Shown here: positions 24,967 to 33,832 of the stretch, piece by piece
Layout: every line of letters begins with the position of its first letter
Position numbering within the stretch: the stretch's first letter is position 1
NCBI RefSeq assembly: GCF_014654205.1
Contig: NZ_BNAW01000018.1
Location: forward strand, 82,740-146,739
From: Amycolatopsis bullii
GTDB taxonomy: Bacteria; Actinomycetota; Actinomycetes; Mycobacteriales; Pseudonocardiaceae
Direction of reading: 5' to 3'
Length of the DNA stretch: 64,000 bases
The notes under the pieces: model-generated
What the model saw: only the letters and a program-made list of their open reading frames with translations
The model's database searches: none
Told to the model about the DNA's origin: nothing
Position numbers and translations under genes: made by a program

Positions 24967-26019
24967 ATGGCGATCCCGCTCCCGGTCCGCGCCCAAGCCG
25001 CGGCTTCGCAGCTCGCGTTCTGGCTGCCCACGCCGATGCGACGGGCGGTCGCGGGCCCGACCGTCCGCATCGACGGCCAGGACCTCGCGCTCGACGCCCA
25101 GCTCCTCCTCCGGCTCCAGAAGATCGCCCGGGCCGAGCTGGTGCAGGGCTCGGTCGAGCGGTCGCGGGCCCTGCTCGACACCGGCAGGCACCTGGTCAGC
25201 GGCAAGCCGATCGAGCCGGTCTCGGTGCGGGAGATCGCCGTCCCGACGCCCGACGGGGACCTGCCGGCGACGCTCTACACGCCGGTCGGGCTGCCCGAGA
25301 AGTCGCCGCTGCTGGTGTTCTTCCACGGCGGCGGCTGGGTGATCGGCACCCGGTCGAGCCACGACAACGCCGCCCGCTTCCTGGCCAAGCACGCCGGGGT
25401 GCGGGTGCTGTCGATCGAGTACCGGCTGGCCCCGGAGTTCCCCTTCCCGGCGGCGACGGAAGACGCGCTGGCGGCGTTCGAGTACGTGGTGGCGAAGGCG
25501 GGCGACCTCGGCGCCGACCCGGACCGCATCGCGGTGGGCGGCGACAGCGCGGGCGGCAACCTCGCGGCGGTGACGGCCCAGCAGGCGGTGCGCCGCGGCG
25601 GCCCGGTGCCGGCGTTCCAGCTGCTGATCTACCCGGCGACGGACTTCGCGCGGCGCTACCGCTCGCAGGACCTGTTCGCCGAGAACCTGTTCCTGACCGA
25701 CGTGCACATGAAGTGGTTCGAAGGCCACTACGTGCCCGAAGGCACCGACCTGACCGACCCGCGGCTCTCGCCGCTGCGCGCGGAGGACCTGAGCGGGCTG
25801 CCGCCGGCGCTGGTCGTCACGGCGGGGTTCGACCCGCTGCGCGACGAAGGCGAGGCGTACGCGGAGAAACTGCGTGAGGCGGGGGTCCCGGTGGCGTTGC
25901 GGCGGCACGAGGACCTGATCCACGGGTTCATCAACTTCACCGGCGTCGGCACCCGCTTCCGCGAAGCACTGGCGGAGACAGCGGGCGCCCTCCGGCAGGG
26001 TCTGTCCAAAGTGAACTGA
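24967..26019 (+). CDS. Alpha/beta hydrolase, HSL/LipH-type esterase
   Basis: A 350-residue hormone-sensitive-lipase family esterase. Oxyanion motif FFHGGGWVIG (about residue 118), nucleophile elbow GGDSAGGN (Ser about 193), acid in AGFDPLRDEG (about 289) and catalytic His in HGF (about 319). It hydrolyses short to medium acyl esters; the physiological substrate is unknown. It is preceded by GGAGGAACC-ATG, a strong ribosome site. The N-terminus is not a clear signal peptide, so it is probably intracellular or loosely membrane-associated. A palindromic terminator follows at 26037. Confidence 0.92.
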   Translation: MAIPLPVRAQAAASQLAFWLPTPMRRAVAGPTVRIDGQDLALDAQLLLRLQKIARAELVQGSVERSRALLDTGRHLVSGKPIEPVSVREIAVPTPDGDLPATLYTPVGLPEKSPLLVFFHGGGWVIGTRSSHDNAARFLAKHAGVRVLSIEYRLAPEFPFPAATEDALAAFEYVVAKAGDLGADPDRIAVGGDSAGGNLAAVTAQQAVRRGGPVPAFQLLIYPATDFARRYRSQDLFAENLFLTDVHMKWFEGHYVPEGTDLTDPRLSPLRAEDLSGLPPALVVTAGFDPLRDEGEAYAEKLREAGVPVALRRHEDLIHGFINFTGVGTRFREALAETAGALRQGLSKVN

Positions 26020-26036
26020 AGCACGCGCGCGGCCCT

Positions 26037-26079
26037 CGTGAGTGGTAAGGCGGGTTAGGAACCCGCCTTACCGCTCACG
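26037..26079. terminator. Palindrome after the esterase gene
   Basis: A stem of about 20 bp with one mismatch (arms CGTGAGTGGTAAGGCGGGTT and its complement) and a 3-nt loop. Nearly the same sequence as 4946-4987. It ends the esterase gene. Confidence 0.75.
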
Positions 26080-26215
26080 ACCCGCGGGTCGATTTTCTAG
26101 AGCGCGTGACTCCACTGCTCCAGATGGGGCGTCCCCCACGCTCACGCCGCCACCCACACGGTTTCCCGCGAGGTGGCCGGGGAAATGCGAAATCAATTCC
26201 GTAATCCGCCGCTGC
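26080..26215. other. Intergenic, nothing recognised
   Basis: The rest of the gap between the esterase and tetR 3' ends. No repeats, RNA genes or coding sequence recognised. Confidence 0.5.
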
Positions 26216-26824
26216 TCACAGCGGCATCCCCGCCTCCAGGTGGGCGACGGCGCGGTCGACGATCACCAGCGTGTCGGCCTCCGGGTCCGCCGCCGCGCCG
26301 AGGAACGCGGCCAGCACCACGCCGACCACCGCGCCGGCCCAGTTGCGGACCTCGAAGTCGTCCACGGGCCGGCCGGTGCGCCGCGCGGCCAGGCCGGCCA
26401 GCACGTCGATGCCCTCGGCGAACTTGTCCATCACCGCGCTGCGCAGCTCCGGCTCGCGGAACACGAGCCGCTGCCGCTGCCGTTCCCGCTCCCACTCCCC
26501 GGCGGGCAGCTGCTCGCGGATGAAGTTCATCGTCGCCCGCAGCGCGCCGATCGGGCTCAGCTCGGGCGGCTGCGCGACCGCGGCCTCGACGAGCAGCGGG
26601 TCGAACGGGTCGTAGAGCACCGTCGCCTCCTTCGTCGGGAAGTACCGGAAGAAGGTGCTGGGCGAGATCTCCGCCGCGGCCGCGATCTGGTCGACCGTCG
26701 TGGCGCTGTACCCCTGCTCGTCGAACAGCCGCAACGCGTGCCGCTGGATCGCGGCCCGCGTCTTGGCCTTCTTGCGCTCGCGCAGTCCTACGGGCTCGGT
26801 GGGCTCAGCCGGCGACGACGTCAT
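26216..26824 (-). CDS. TetR-family regulator, probably of the adjacent MFS gene
   Basis: A 202-residue TetR protein with the helix-turn-helix at about residues 20-65 (RAAIQRHALRLFDEQGYSATTV-QIAAAAEISPSTFFRYFPTKE), followed by a helical ligand-binding domain. The start ATG at 26824 lies inside the 3' end of the MFS gene on the same strand (20-bp overlap), so it was co-transcribed with that transporter. The transporter's 5' half is now missing (see the pseudogene), so the regulator may have lost both its promoter and its target. Confidence 0.88.
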   Translation of the reverse strand: MTSSPAEPTEPVGLRERKKAKTRAAIQRHALRLFDEQGYSATTVDQIAAAAEISPSTFFRYFPTKEATVLYDPFDPLLVEAAVAQPPELSPIGALRATMNFIREQLPAGEWERERQRQRLVFREPELRSAVMDKFAEGIDVLAGLAARRTGRPVDDFEVRNWAGAVVGVVLAAFLGAAADPEADTLVIVDRAVAHLEAGMPL

Positions 26825-28073
26825 GCTCCGATTCTCGCGGCTGCACGTCAGCCGCCGTCCGGCCGGGCAGGAACACCAGCGCGAGCAGCGCCCCGGCGAC
26901 GCCGAGACCGGCGCACACCCACAGCGTCGCGGCCATGCCGTCGGTGAACGCGGCCCGCGCGGACGCGGCCAGCTCGGGCCGGTGCAGCTGCCCGGCCACG
27001 GCGACCGCACCGGAGGCGCTGCCGCGGACCACGTCGGCGACCGGCGCCGGCAGGCCACCGACGTCGACGCCGTCGCGGTAGCCGCTGTTGAGCACCGTGC
27101 CCAGCACGGCGACCCCGATGGTGCCGCCGACCTGGCGCAGCACCTGGATCAACGCCGAACCGGCGCCGGAACGGCCTTCGGTGAGCGCGCCCATCGCCAT
27201 CGTCATCAGCGGCGGCAGCGTGGCCCCGGTGGCCAAGCCGATCACGAGCTCCCAGCCCACGGTGGCGCCGTAGCCACCCGACGGCGACGTCGTCGAACCC
27301 CACCCCAGCCCGGCCGCGAGCAGGCCGAACCCGCCCGCGACGACCGCGCGCACGCCGACCGCGGCGACCAGCCGTTCGGCGACCTTCGCCGACACCAGCA
27401 TCCCGCCGATCAGCGGCAGCAGCCGGACGCCGGTCTGCAGCGCGTCGGCCCCCTGCACCGCCTGGAACAGCTGCGGCAGCACGAACAGCAGGCCCATCAG
27501 CGCGAAGGACGCGACCGTGGCCAGCACCGCGCCCCAGACGAACCGCGGCTCGCGGAACAGCGCGAGGTCGGTGAGGGGCGCGGCCACCCGCGTCTGCGCC
27601 CAGCAGAACACCGCGACCAGCGCGGCGCCCAGCCCGATCAGCCCGTACGTCACCGGATCGGCCCAGCCGTGCTCGCCGGCGTGCACGAAGCCGTAGGTGA
27701 GCGAGACCAGCCCCGCGGCCGAGAGCGCGATTCCCGTGAAGTCGATCCGGCCGCGACCGGAGCCGGGGGTGAGCGGCAGGAGGAACAGCACCGCGACGAC
27801 ACCGACGGCCGTCAGCGGGACGTTGATGAGGAACACCGAGCCCCACGCGAAGTGGTCGAGCAGCCAGCCGCCGAGCAGCGGCCCGAGCGGGATGCCGGCG
27901 AACATCGCCATCACCCAGGTCGTCAGGGCCTTCGCCCGCTCCTCCGGCGGGAACAGGATGTTCAGCAGCGAGAGCGAGAGCGGGATGAGGAACGCGGCGC
28001 CGACGCCGAGCCCGGCGCGGGCGGCGATCAGCTCGCCCGGGGAACCGGCGTAGGCGCACCACAGCGAAGCCAG
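26805..28073 (-). pseudogene. DHA2-family MFS drug exporter lacking its 5' end
   Basis: The open frame matches 14-helix DHA2 (EmrB/QacA type) exporters from about helix 3 onward: SLWCAYAGSPGELIAARAGLG, FPPEERAKAL, then MFAGIPLGPLLGGWLLDHFAWGSVF (motif C region) to the end. Homology stops abruptly at about 28073, and no start codon is available there. The first usable codon in frame is GTG 27914, which would remove helices 1-4. Roughly 80-90 residues are missing compared with the usual ~500. No stops or frameshifts interrupt the remaining ~420 codons, so the loss looks recent. It abuts another truncated MFS gene head to head. Confidence 0.8.
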
Positions 28074-28075
28074 CG

Positions 28076-28573
28076 GCCCTGCGGGCGAACGGCGAGCTCG
28101 GCGTGACCGGGCTGGTCATCGCGGTGATGTGCGCGGCGTCGATCCTCGGCGGCATCCTGCACGGCGCGGCGAAGCGGACGCTGCCGCAGGGCGTGCTGAT
28201 GCTGCTGCTCGCGCTGCTGGTGGTGCCGGTCGGCCTGGCCGACCACCCGTGGTGGCTGCTGATGCTGGCGCTGATCCCGACCAACCTGCTGTGCGCTCCG
28301 ACGCTGGCGGCCACGACCGAGACGGTCAGCAGGCTCGCTCCGGCGCAGGTCCGCGGCGAGGCGATGGGCCTGCAGGACTCGTTCACCCGGCTCGGCCTGG
28401 CCGTGGGCGGCCCGGTGGTCGGCTTCGCGATCGACCACTCGAGCCCGGAGTGGGGTTTCGCGGCGGCCGGCCTCGGCGGCCTGGTGATCGCCTCGGCCGG
28501 CCTGCTCCGCCGCCGGACCCCGGCGCCCGCCCCGGAACCGGAGCTGGCCGAAACCCTGCCGCGGCCCTCGTGA
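28076..28573 (+). pseudogene. MFS transporter C-terminal half (5' half lost)
   Basis: The frame resembles the last five or six helices of a roughly 400-residue 12-helix MFS protein: ALRANGELGVTGLVIAVMCAASILGG, GAAKRTLPQG, then NLLCAPTLAATTETVSRLAPAQVRGEAMGLQDSF and two terminal helices. About 165 codons remain and the N-terminal half is absent. GTG 28103 could start a fragment but would give a half transporter. The stop codon is provided by a half copy of the CGTGAGTGG palindrome. It directly abuts the DHA2 pseudogene. Confidence 0.75.
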
Positions 28574-28585
28574 GTGGTGGCCTCG

Positions 28586-28966
28586 CTAACCGCAGGCGGC
28601 GCGGAGCGCGTCGAGCTTCGTGAGGTTGCGCTGCACCCACTGGGCCACGACGCCGGCGTCCTCGATGTGTTCCTTCTGTACCTGGACGTACGAGTCGGCC
28701 ATGCCGAGCAGCGCGTTCTTTACGTCCTCGTCCTGGACGTGCCCCGCGAGCTCGCGCAGCCGTCGCTCCTTGTCCTCGGCGCGCGCCTGGAGCCGGGCCG
28801 GATCGACCAGCGGGTTCAGGTCGGCGAGCCCGAGTGCCTCGGTGCACGCCGCGACCTTGTCCGCCGTCCAGCCCCCCTGGTCGACCGCGTTGCCGACCTC
28901 GCTGCACCCGCTCAGCAGCAGTGCGGCCGAAGCCAGCAGCGCGGCCGTGATCCCACCCCTCGTCAT
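28586..28966 (-). CDS. Small secreted lipoprotein, function unknown
   Basis: A 126-residue protein with an N-terminal signal peptide and lipobox LLLSGCSE (Cys at about residue 21), so it should be lipidated and held on the outer face of the membrane. The mature part is helical with regular charge (ARAEDKERRLRELAGHVQDED) and two further cysteines, one near the C-terminus, that may form a disulfide. I recognise no named domain. The start is supported by TACCTT 6 nt before the ATG. It lies 15 bp from the rtcB stop on the same strand. Confidence 0.8.
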   Translation of the reverse strand: MTRGGITAALLASAALLLSGCSEVGNAVDQGGWTADKVAACTEALGLADLNPLVDPARLQARAEDKERRLRELAGHVQDEDVKNALLGMADSYVQVQKEHIEDAGVVAQWVQRNLTKLDALRAACG

Positions 28967-28972
28967 GGCGCC

Positions 28973-28978
28973 AAGGTA
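28973..28978 (-). promoter_or_regulatory. -10 box TACCTT, leaderless lipoprotein gene
   Basis: TACCTT on the minus strand, 6 nt, then ATG 28966. It lies between the lipoprotein start and the rtcB stop. Confidence 0.5.
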
Positions 28979-28981
28979 CCG

Positions 28982-30172
28982 TCAGCCCTTGACGCAGACC
29001 ACCTGCTTGAGGTGCGCGACCACCTCGACGAGGTCCGTCTGCGCGCGGATCACCGTTTCGATGTCCTTGTACGCCGCCGGGATCTCGTCGACCACGCCGG
29101 AGTCCTTGCGGCACTCGACGCCGGCCGTCTGCGCCGCCAGGTCGTCGGCGGTGAAGAGCTTCTTCGCCTTGTTGCGCGACATCCGCCGCCCGGCGCCGTG
29201 CGAAGCCGACTGGAACGATGATTCGTTGCCCAGCCCGCGGACGATGTACGAACCGGTCCCCATGCTGCCCGGGATGATCCCGAGGTCACCCGATCCGGCG
29301 CGGATCGCGCCCTTCCGGGTGACGAGCAGCTCGACGCCGTCGTAGGTCTCCTCGGCGACGTAGTTGTGGTGGCACGAGATCGCGTCGTCGAAGGTGACCT
29401 GCGGGAGCTCGTCGCGCACCGCCTGCTTCACCAGCGCGACCATGGTGGCGCGGTTGCGCGCCGCGTAGTCCTGCGCCCAGAACAGGTCACGCCGGTAGGC
29501 CTGCATCTCCGGCGTGCCGGCGACGAACACCGCGAGGTCGGGATCGGGCAGGTCGGCGTTGTGCGGCAGCTTGCGCGCGACGGCCATGTGCCGCTCGGCC
29601 AGCTCCTTGCCGATGTTGCGCGAACCCGAGTGCAGCATCAGCCAGACCCGGCCCTCATCGGCGCCGCCCTGCTCGAGGCAGACCTCGATGAAGTGGTTCC
29701 CGCCGCCGAGGCTCCCGATCTGCCGCGCGGCCCGGTCGTGCAGCTCCTGGACGCCGCTGTGCAGCTGGCCGAACTGCTTCCAGAACGCGTCCCAGCCGCC
29801 GACGCCGTGCACCTTCGCCGGGTTCACGGGCGTCTTGTGCAGCCCGAAGCCGACGGGCACGGCGCTCTCGATGCGCCGGCGCAGCTTGCCGAGGTCGTCA
29901 GGCAGGTCCTTCGCCGTGAGCGACGTCCGGACAGCGCTCATCCCGCACCCGATGTCGACCCCGACGGCGGCGGGCGAGACGGCGTCACGCATGGCGATGA
30001 CGCTGCCGACGGTGGCGCCCTTGCCGTAGTGGACGTCGGGCATCACGGCGACACCGTGCACCCACGGCAGGTTCGCGACGTTCTGCAGCTGCCGCATGGC
30101 CTGCTCTTCGACCGACGCGGGATCCGCCCACATCCGGATCGGGACGCGGGCGCCTTCGACAGCGGTGTACAT
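28982..30172 (-). CDS. rtcB: RNA-splicing ligase RtcB
   Basis: A 396-residue RtcB. Mn/GTP site elements are all present: MPDVHYGKGATVGSV, VGVDIGCGMSAV (metal Cys), SLGGGNHFIE, MLHSGSRNIG, CHHNY and the guanylylated-His motif SHGAGRRMSR. RtcB joins 2',3'-cyclic phosphate or 3'-phosphate ends to 5'-OH ends using GTP, repairing tRNA or rRNA. The archease cofactor and RtcA are not nearby. Strong GGGGAGGAAAAC ribosome site before ATG 30172. Confidence 0.95.
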   Translation of the reverse strand: MYTAVEGARVPIRMWADPASVEEQAMRQLQNVANLPWVHGVAVMPDVHYGKGATVGSVIAMRDAVSPAAVGVDIGCGMSAVRTSLTAKDLPDDLGKLRRRIESAVPVGFGLHKTPVNPAKVHGVGGWDAFWKQFGQLHSGVQELHDRAARQIGSLGGGNHFIEVCLEQGGADEGRVWLMLHSGSRNIGKELAERHMAVARKLPHNADLPDPDLAVFVAGTPEMQAYRRDLFWAQDYAARNRATMVALVKQAVRDELPQVTFDDAISCHHNYVAEETYDGVELLVTRKGAIRAGSGDLGIIPGSMGTGSYIVRGLGNESSFQSASHGAGRRMSRNKAKKLFTADDLAAQTAGVECRKDSGVVDEIPAAYKDIETVIRAQTDLVEVVAHLKQVVCVKG

Positions 30173-30272
30173 GTTTTCCTCCCCTTGACCTGCTTACGGG
30201 GCTTAGGATCCCTCTCGAGAGCGAATCGGACAAGGCGATTTTCCGATCGTCCACTGTGGAGGGGGAACACGC

Positions 30273-31256
30273 ATGCGCCTGCTGCCCGGCCCCGGGCCCG
30301 CCGCCCGGGGGCTGGTCCCGGACGCCGACCTGACCGCCGATCCGCACCACGCCGATCCCGAGGTGGCCGCCGCCCTCTCCGCCGCGCTGGCCGGGGACTG
30401 GCACCCCGCCGCCGAGCTCGTCGCCGCCCGGCACGGGGACTGGGACCGGCGCACCGCCGCCGTCGCCGCGCTGGCGACCGCCGCCACCACCGAGCGCCAG
30501 TGGCTGCGTGACTGGCTCGCCGAGCGGGACGGCGATCCCGACGCCACCGTTGTGCAGGCGGAGACCTTCGTCGCCCTGGCCTGGCAGCGGCGGGGCGCCG
30601 CGCGCGCCCGGCACACCAGCCGCCAGCAGTTCGGGCCCTACCTCCAGCTGCTGGAATACGCCCGGGACACCGCCTGGAAGGCGGCCGAACTCGCCGGCGC
30701 CGATCCGACGCCGTGGGCGACCCTCGTCACCGTCTGCAAGGGGCTCGAAGTCCGGTACCAGCCGTTCGACGGGATCTGGTCGGGTCTGCTCGTCCGCGCG
30801 CCCGCGCACCGTCCCGGCCACAACCGCGCCCTGCAGTACTGGTGCCCGAAGTGGCACGGCACCGAAGAACGCCTGCTCGACTTCGCGTCCGGCGCCGCGG
30901 CCATCGCGCCGTCGCTGACGCCCCTGCCCCTGCAGGCAGCCTTCGAAATGGCCATGGAGGGCACCCCGATCTGGCGCAGCAGGTACGTCCAGGAGGCCCT
31001 CGACACGGCCCTGCCCTGGTTGGACGGCGAAGGCGCCGACCACCCCGCCACCCGGGAAGACCGCGGCTACGCGATCTACGCACTGCACCACAACGGGCGC
31101 CACGACGAGGCCGTTGCCCAGTTCCGCAAGCTCGGCGGGCACGCCGACGGCTACGTCTGGAACTTCACGACCGACGTCACGCGGTCCGCGGATCCCGTCA
31201 AGCAGTTCGCCGCCCTGCGGTCCCAGACCTGCCGGAAAGCGGGCCGGGACGCGTGA
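30273..31256 (+). CDS. Hypothetical helical-repeat protein (DUF4034-like)
   Basis: A 327-residue cytosolic protein of unknown function. It is almost all alpha-helical, with TPR-like spacing. The central QYWCPKWHGTEERLLDFA segment and the HHNGRHDEAVAQFRKLGG end recall DUF4034-type proteins, but I am not certain. It is preceded by GGAGGGGGAACACGC-ATG, a strong ribosome site, with a likely -10 (TAGGAT) about 65 bp upstream. The TGA stop is part of the downstream terminator stem. It is divergent from rtcB. Confidence 0.65.
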   Translation: MRLLPGPGPAARGLVPDADLTADPHHADPEVAAALSAALAGDWHPAAELVAARHGDWDRRTAAVAALATAATTERQWLRDWLAERDGDPDATVVQAETFVALAWQRRGAARARHTSRQQFGPYLQLLEYARDTAWKAAELAGADPTPWATLVTVCKGLEVRYQPFDGIWSGLLVRAPAHRPGHNRALQYWCPKWHGTEERLLDFASGAAAIAPSLTPLPLQAAFEMAMEGTPIWRSRYVQEALDTALPWLDGEGADHPATREDRGYAIYALHHNGRHDEAVAQFRKLGGHADGYVWNFTTDVTRSADPVKQFAALRSQTCRKAGRDA

Positions 31257-31290
31257 AGGCCCCTCACCGAGGCTCGGTGAGGGGCCTTCA
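31254..31290. terminator. Bidirectional terminator between hypothetical gene and asd
   Basis: A 17-bp perfect stem (TGAAGGCCCCTCACCGA) with a 3-nt loop. It contains the TGA of the upstream gene and lies 8 bp past the asd stop. Confidence 0.85.
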
Positions 31291-31298
31291 GAACGTCG

Positions 31299-32339
31299 TC
31301 AGAGCTGCTGGGCCACCAGCTCCGCGATCTGCACGGCGTTGAGGGCCGCACCCTTGCGCAGGTTGTCGTTCGAGATGAACAGCGCCAGTCCGCGGCCACC
31401 CTCGACACCCTGGTCCACGCGGATCCGGCCGACGTAGCTCGGGTCGTTGCCCGCCGCCTGCAGGGGGGTCGGGATCTCCGACAGCTCGACACCCGCCGCG
31501 TGCGTCAGCAGCTCCGTCGCCCGCTCCACCGACAGCGGCCGCTCGAACTCCGCGTTCACCGAGATCGAATGCCCCGAGAACACCGGCACGCGCACGCAGG
31601 TGCACGACACGCCGAGCCCCGGGATGCTCAGGATCTTGCGGCTCTCGTTGCGGAACTTCTTCTCCTCGTCCGTCTCCAGCTCACCGTCGTCCACAATGGA
31701 CCCGGCCATCGGGAGGACGTTGAACGCGATCGGGCGGACGTACTTCTCCGGCTTCGGGAACTCGATCGCCGCGCCGTCGTGGGTCAGCAGGGCCGCGTGC
31801 TCCGCGGCGGCGCGCACCTGGCCCGCCAGCTCGTCGACGCCGGCCAGGCCACTGCCGGACACCGCCTGGTACGTCGACGCCACCAGCCGGACCAGGCCGG
31901 CCTCGTCGTGCAGCGGCTTCAGCACCGGCATCGCGGCCATCGTCGTGCAGTTGGGGTTCGCGATGATCCCCTTCCGCGCCTCCTTGACGGCCTCCGGGTT
32001 CACCTCGCTGACGACCAGCGGCACGTCCGGGTCCATCCGGAACGCCGAAGAGTTGTCGATCACCGTGACCCCGGCCGCCGCGAACCGCGGGGCCTGCGCC
32101 TTCGACGTCGACCCGCCCGCGGAGAACAGCGCGATGTCCAAACCGGACACGTCCGCCGTCGAGGCGTCCTCGACCGTGATTTCCGTGTCACGCCAGGGAA
32201 GCTTCGATCCCGCCGAGCGCGCCGAAGCGAAGTAGCGCAGCTCGGCGACCGGGAACTCCCGCTCCGCCAGCAGCTTGCGCATCACCGCACCGACCTGGCC
32301 GGTCGCGCCGACCACCCCGACCCGCAGCCCGTCCGCCAT
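31299..32339 (-). CDS. asd: Aspartate-semialdehyde dehydrogenase
   Basis: A 346-residue NADPH enzyme that reduces beta-aspartyl phosphate to aspartate semialdehyde, the branch point to lysine/diaminopimelate, threonine and methionine. It has an N-terminal Rossmann GATGQVGAVM motif, the catalytic Cys131 in ANPNCTT, and the catalytic His in VFSGHS. Its start overlaps the lysC stop by 1 nt (TGATG), the classic actinobacterial lysC-asd operon. Confidence 0.96.
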   Translation of the reverse strand: MADGLRVGVVGATGQVGAVMRKLLAEREFPVAELRYFASARSAGSKLPWRDTEITVEDASTADVSGLDIALFSAGGSTSKAQAPRFAAAGVTVIDNSSAFRMDPDVPLVVSEVNPEAVKEARKGIIANPNCTTMAAMPVLKPLHDEAGLVRLVASTYQAVSGSGLAGVDELAGQVRAAAEHAALLTHDGAAIEFPKPEKYVRPIAFNVLPMAGSIVDDGELETDEEKKFRNESRKILSIPGLGVSCTCVRVPVFSGHSISVNAEFERPLSVERATELLTHAAGVELSEIPTPLQAAGNDPSYVGRIRVDQGVEGGRGLALFISNDNLRKGAALNAVQIAELVAQQL

Positions 32340-32857
32340 CAGCGACCACTCCCCGCGTAGACGACGGCTTCTTCGTCGCCGCCGAGTTCGAACGCCTCGT
32401 GGATCGCGCGCACGGCGTCGTCGAGCTGCGCGTCCCGGATCAGCACCGAGATGCGGATCTCCGAGGTGTTGATGATTTCGATGTTGACGCCGGCCTCGGC
32501 CAGCGCTTCGCAGAACGTCGCCGTGACACCCGGGTGCGAGCGCATCCCGGCGCCGACCAGCGACACCTTGCCGACGTGGTCGTCGTAGAGGACCGACTCG
32601 AAGCCGATCTCCGCCTTGACCTTCTCCAGTTCCTTGACGGCCTTGGCGCCGTTGGCCTTCGACAGCGTGAACGTGATGTCCGTGCGGCCGGAGACGGTGC
32701 TGGACACGTTCTGCAGCACCATGTCGATGTCGATCTCGGCGTCGGCGATCACGCGGAAGATCCGGGCCGCGGCACCGGTGTGGTCCGGCACCCCGGTCAC
32801 CGTGATCTTGGCTTCGGAGCGGTCGTGCGCCACACCGGTGATCAGGGCTTGTTCCAC
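32339..32857 (-). CDS. lysC: Aspartokinase beta subunit from an internal in-frame start
   Basis: Inside lysC, GTG 32857 (VEQALITG) is preceded by GAGGAGAT at normal spacing. Starting here gives a 172-residue ACT-only polypeptide. C. glutamicum makes exactly such an internally initiated beta subunit of 172 residues, which assembles with the full-length alpha subunit as alpha2-beta2. The internal ribosome site is seen in the sequence; production of the protein is inferred. Confidence 0.75.
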   Translation of the reverse strand: MEQALITGVAHDRSEAKITVTGVPDHTGAAARIFRVIADAEIDIDMVLQNVSSTVSGRTDITFTLSKANGAKAVKELEKVKAEIGFESVLYDDHVGKVSLVGAGMRSHPGVTATFCEALAEAGVNIEIINTSEIRISVLIRDAQLDDAVRAIHEAFELGGDEEAVVYAGSGR

Positions 32858-33604
32858 GGGGATCTCCTCGATAGAACCGGTCACCGTCGTGCCCGGCTTG
32901 TCGCTGTAGGAAGAACGGACTCGGATCGGGACGCCGTAGCGGCGCGCGTACTCGACCGAGCGCAGGTGCAGGATCTTCGACCCGCTCGCGGCGAGCTCGA
33001 GCATCTCTTCGTAGGTGACGGTGTCGAGCTTGCGCGCGTCCGGCACCACCCGCGGGTCGGCCGTGTACACACCGTCCACATCGGAGTAGATCTCGCAGAC
33101 GTCGGCGTTCAGCGCGGCGGCCAGCGCGACGGCGGTGGTGTCCGAGCCGCCGCGGCCCAGCGTGGTGATGTCCTTGGTGTCCTGCGCGACGCCCTGGAAG
33201 CCGGCGACCAGCGCGACGTAGCCCTGCTCGAGCGCCTCGGTGACCCGGCTCGGGGTGACGTCGATGATGCGCGCGTTGCCGTGCACCGACGTCGTGACGA
33301 CGCCGGCCTGCGAACCGGTGAACGACCAGGCCTCGGCGCCCTGGGCCGCGATCGCCATCGCGACCAGCGAGTTCGAGATGCGCTCACCGGCGGTGAGCAG
33401 CATGTCCATCTCCCGCTCCGGCGGCGCCGGGTTGACCTGCTGCGCCAGGTCGAGCAGCTCGTCGGTGGTGTCACCCATCGCCGAGCAGACGACGACGACG
33501 TCGTTGCCCGCCTTCTTCGTCGCGACGATCCGCTCCGCCACGCGCTTGATCCGGTCGGCACTTTCCAGCGACGATCCGCCGTACTTCTGGACCACGAGGG
33601 CCAC
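32339..33604 (-). CDS. lysC: Aspartokinase (alpha subunit)
   Basis: A 421-residue aspartate kinase, the same length as the M. tuberculosis and C. glutamicum enzymes. Kinase motif VQKYGGSS at residues 5-12, the FQGVAQDTKDITTLGRGGSDTTAVALA substrate block, and two ACT domains after residue 260 that bind lysine and threonine for feedback control. I start it at GTG 33604 with GAGGAGG upstream; the longer ATG start reads through non-homologous sequence. It forms the first step of the aspartate family pathway together with asd. Confidence 0.95.
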   Translation of the reverse strand: MALVVQKYGGSSLESADRIKRVAERIVATKKAGNDVVVVCSAMGDTTDELLDLAQQVNPAPPEREMDMLLTAGERISNSLVAMAIAAQGAEAWSFTGSQAGVVTTSVHGNARIIDVTPSRVTEALEQGYVALVAGFQGVAQDTKDITTLGRGGSDTTAVALAAALNADVCEIYSDVDGVYTADPRVVPDARKLDTVTYEEMLELAASGSKILHLRSVEYARRYGVPIRVRSSYSDKPGTTVTGSIEEIPVEQALITGVAHDRSEAKITVTGVPDHTGAAARIFRVIADAEIDIDMVLQNVSSTVSGRTDITFTLSKANGAKAVKELEKVKAEIGFESVLYDDHVGKVSLVGAGMRSHPGVTATFCEALAEAGVNIEIINTSEIRISVLIRDAQLDDAVRAIHEAFELGGDEEAVVYAGSGR

Positions 33605-33819
33605 GCCCGAACCTCCTCGCGGGCCGGGCGGCTCCCTGGTGGGCACCGGAGAGCCCCCGCGTCCCATGATTTGAACTGGAGCCTACCGGGGCCGCGGCGG
33701 GCTGCCACCCTCTTGACGTGGGGCGCACCCGTCCGGCGGCGGTCTCGGAAGTAAATCTTCCGCGATGCCAACGGAATGCGCGGAGCCCTTCCGTCCGAGT
33801 GATGCAGCGCACGCCTGGG
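33605..33819. promoter_or_regulatory. Divergent lysC / nitroreductase intergenic region
   Basis: Holds the lysC promoter (a TAGGCT -10 candidate near 33680 on the minus strand), with a roughly 70-nt leader that can fold into a GC-rich hairpin just before the lysC ribosome site. A small inverted repeat CGGAAG-taaat-CTTCCG lies at 33746-33762 on the nitroreductase side. Confidence 0.45.
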
Positions 33820-33825
33820 TAGGGT
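33820..33825 (+). promoter_or_regulatory. -10 box TAGGGT, leaderless nitroreductase
   Basis: TAGGGT, 7 nt, then GTG 33833. Confidence 0.6.
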
Positions 33826-33832
33826 CGGGGTC

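Noticed and set aside
26805..28573. Two intact MFS transporters
   Set aside because: Neither frame has a start codon or its N-terminal helices at the junction; both are truncated.
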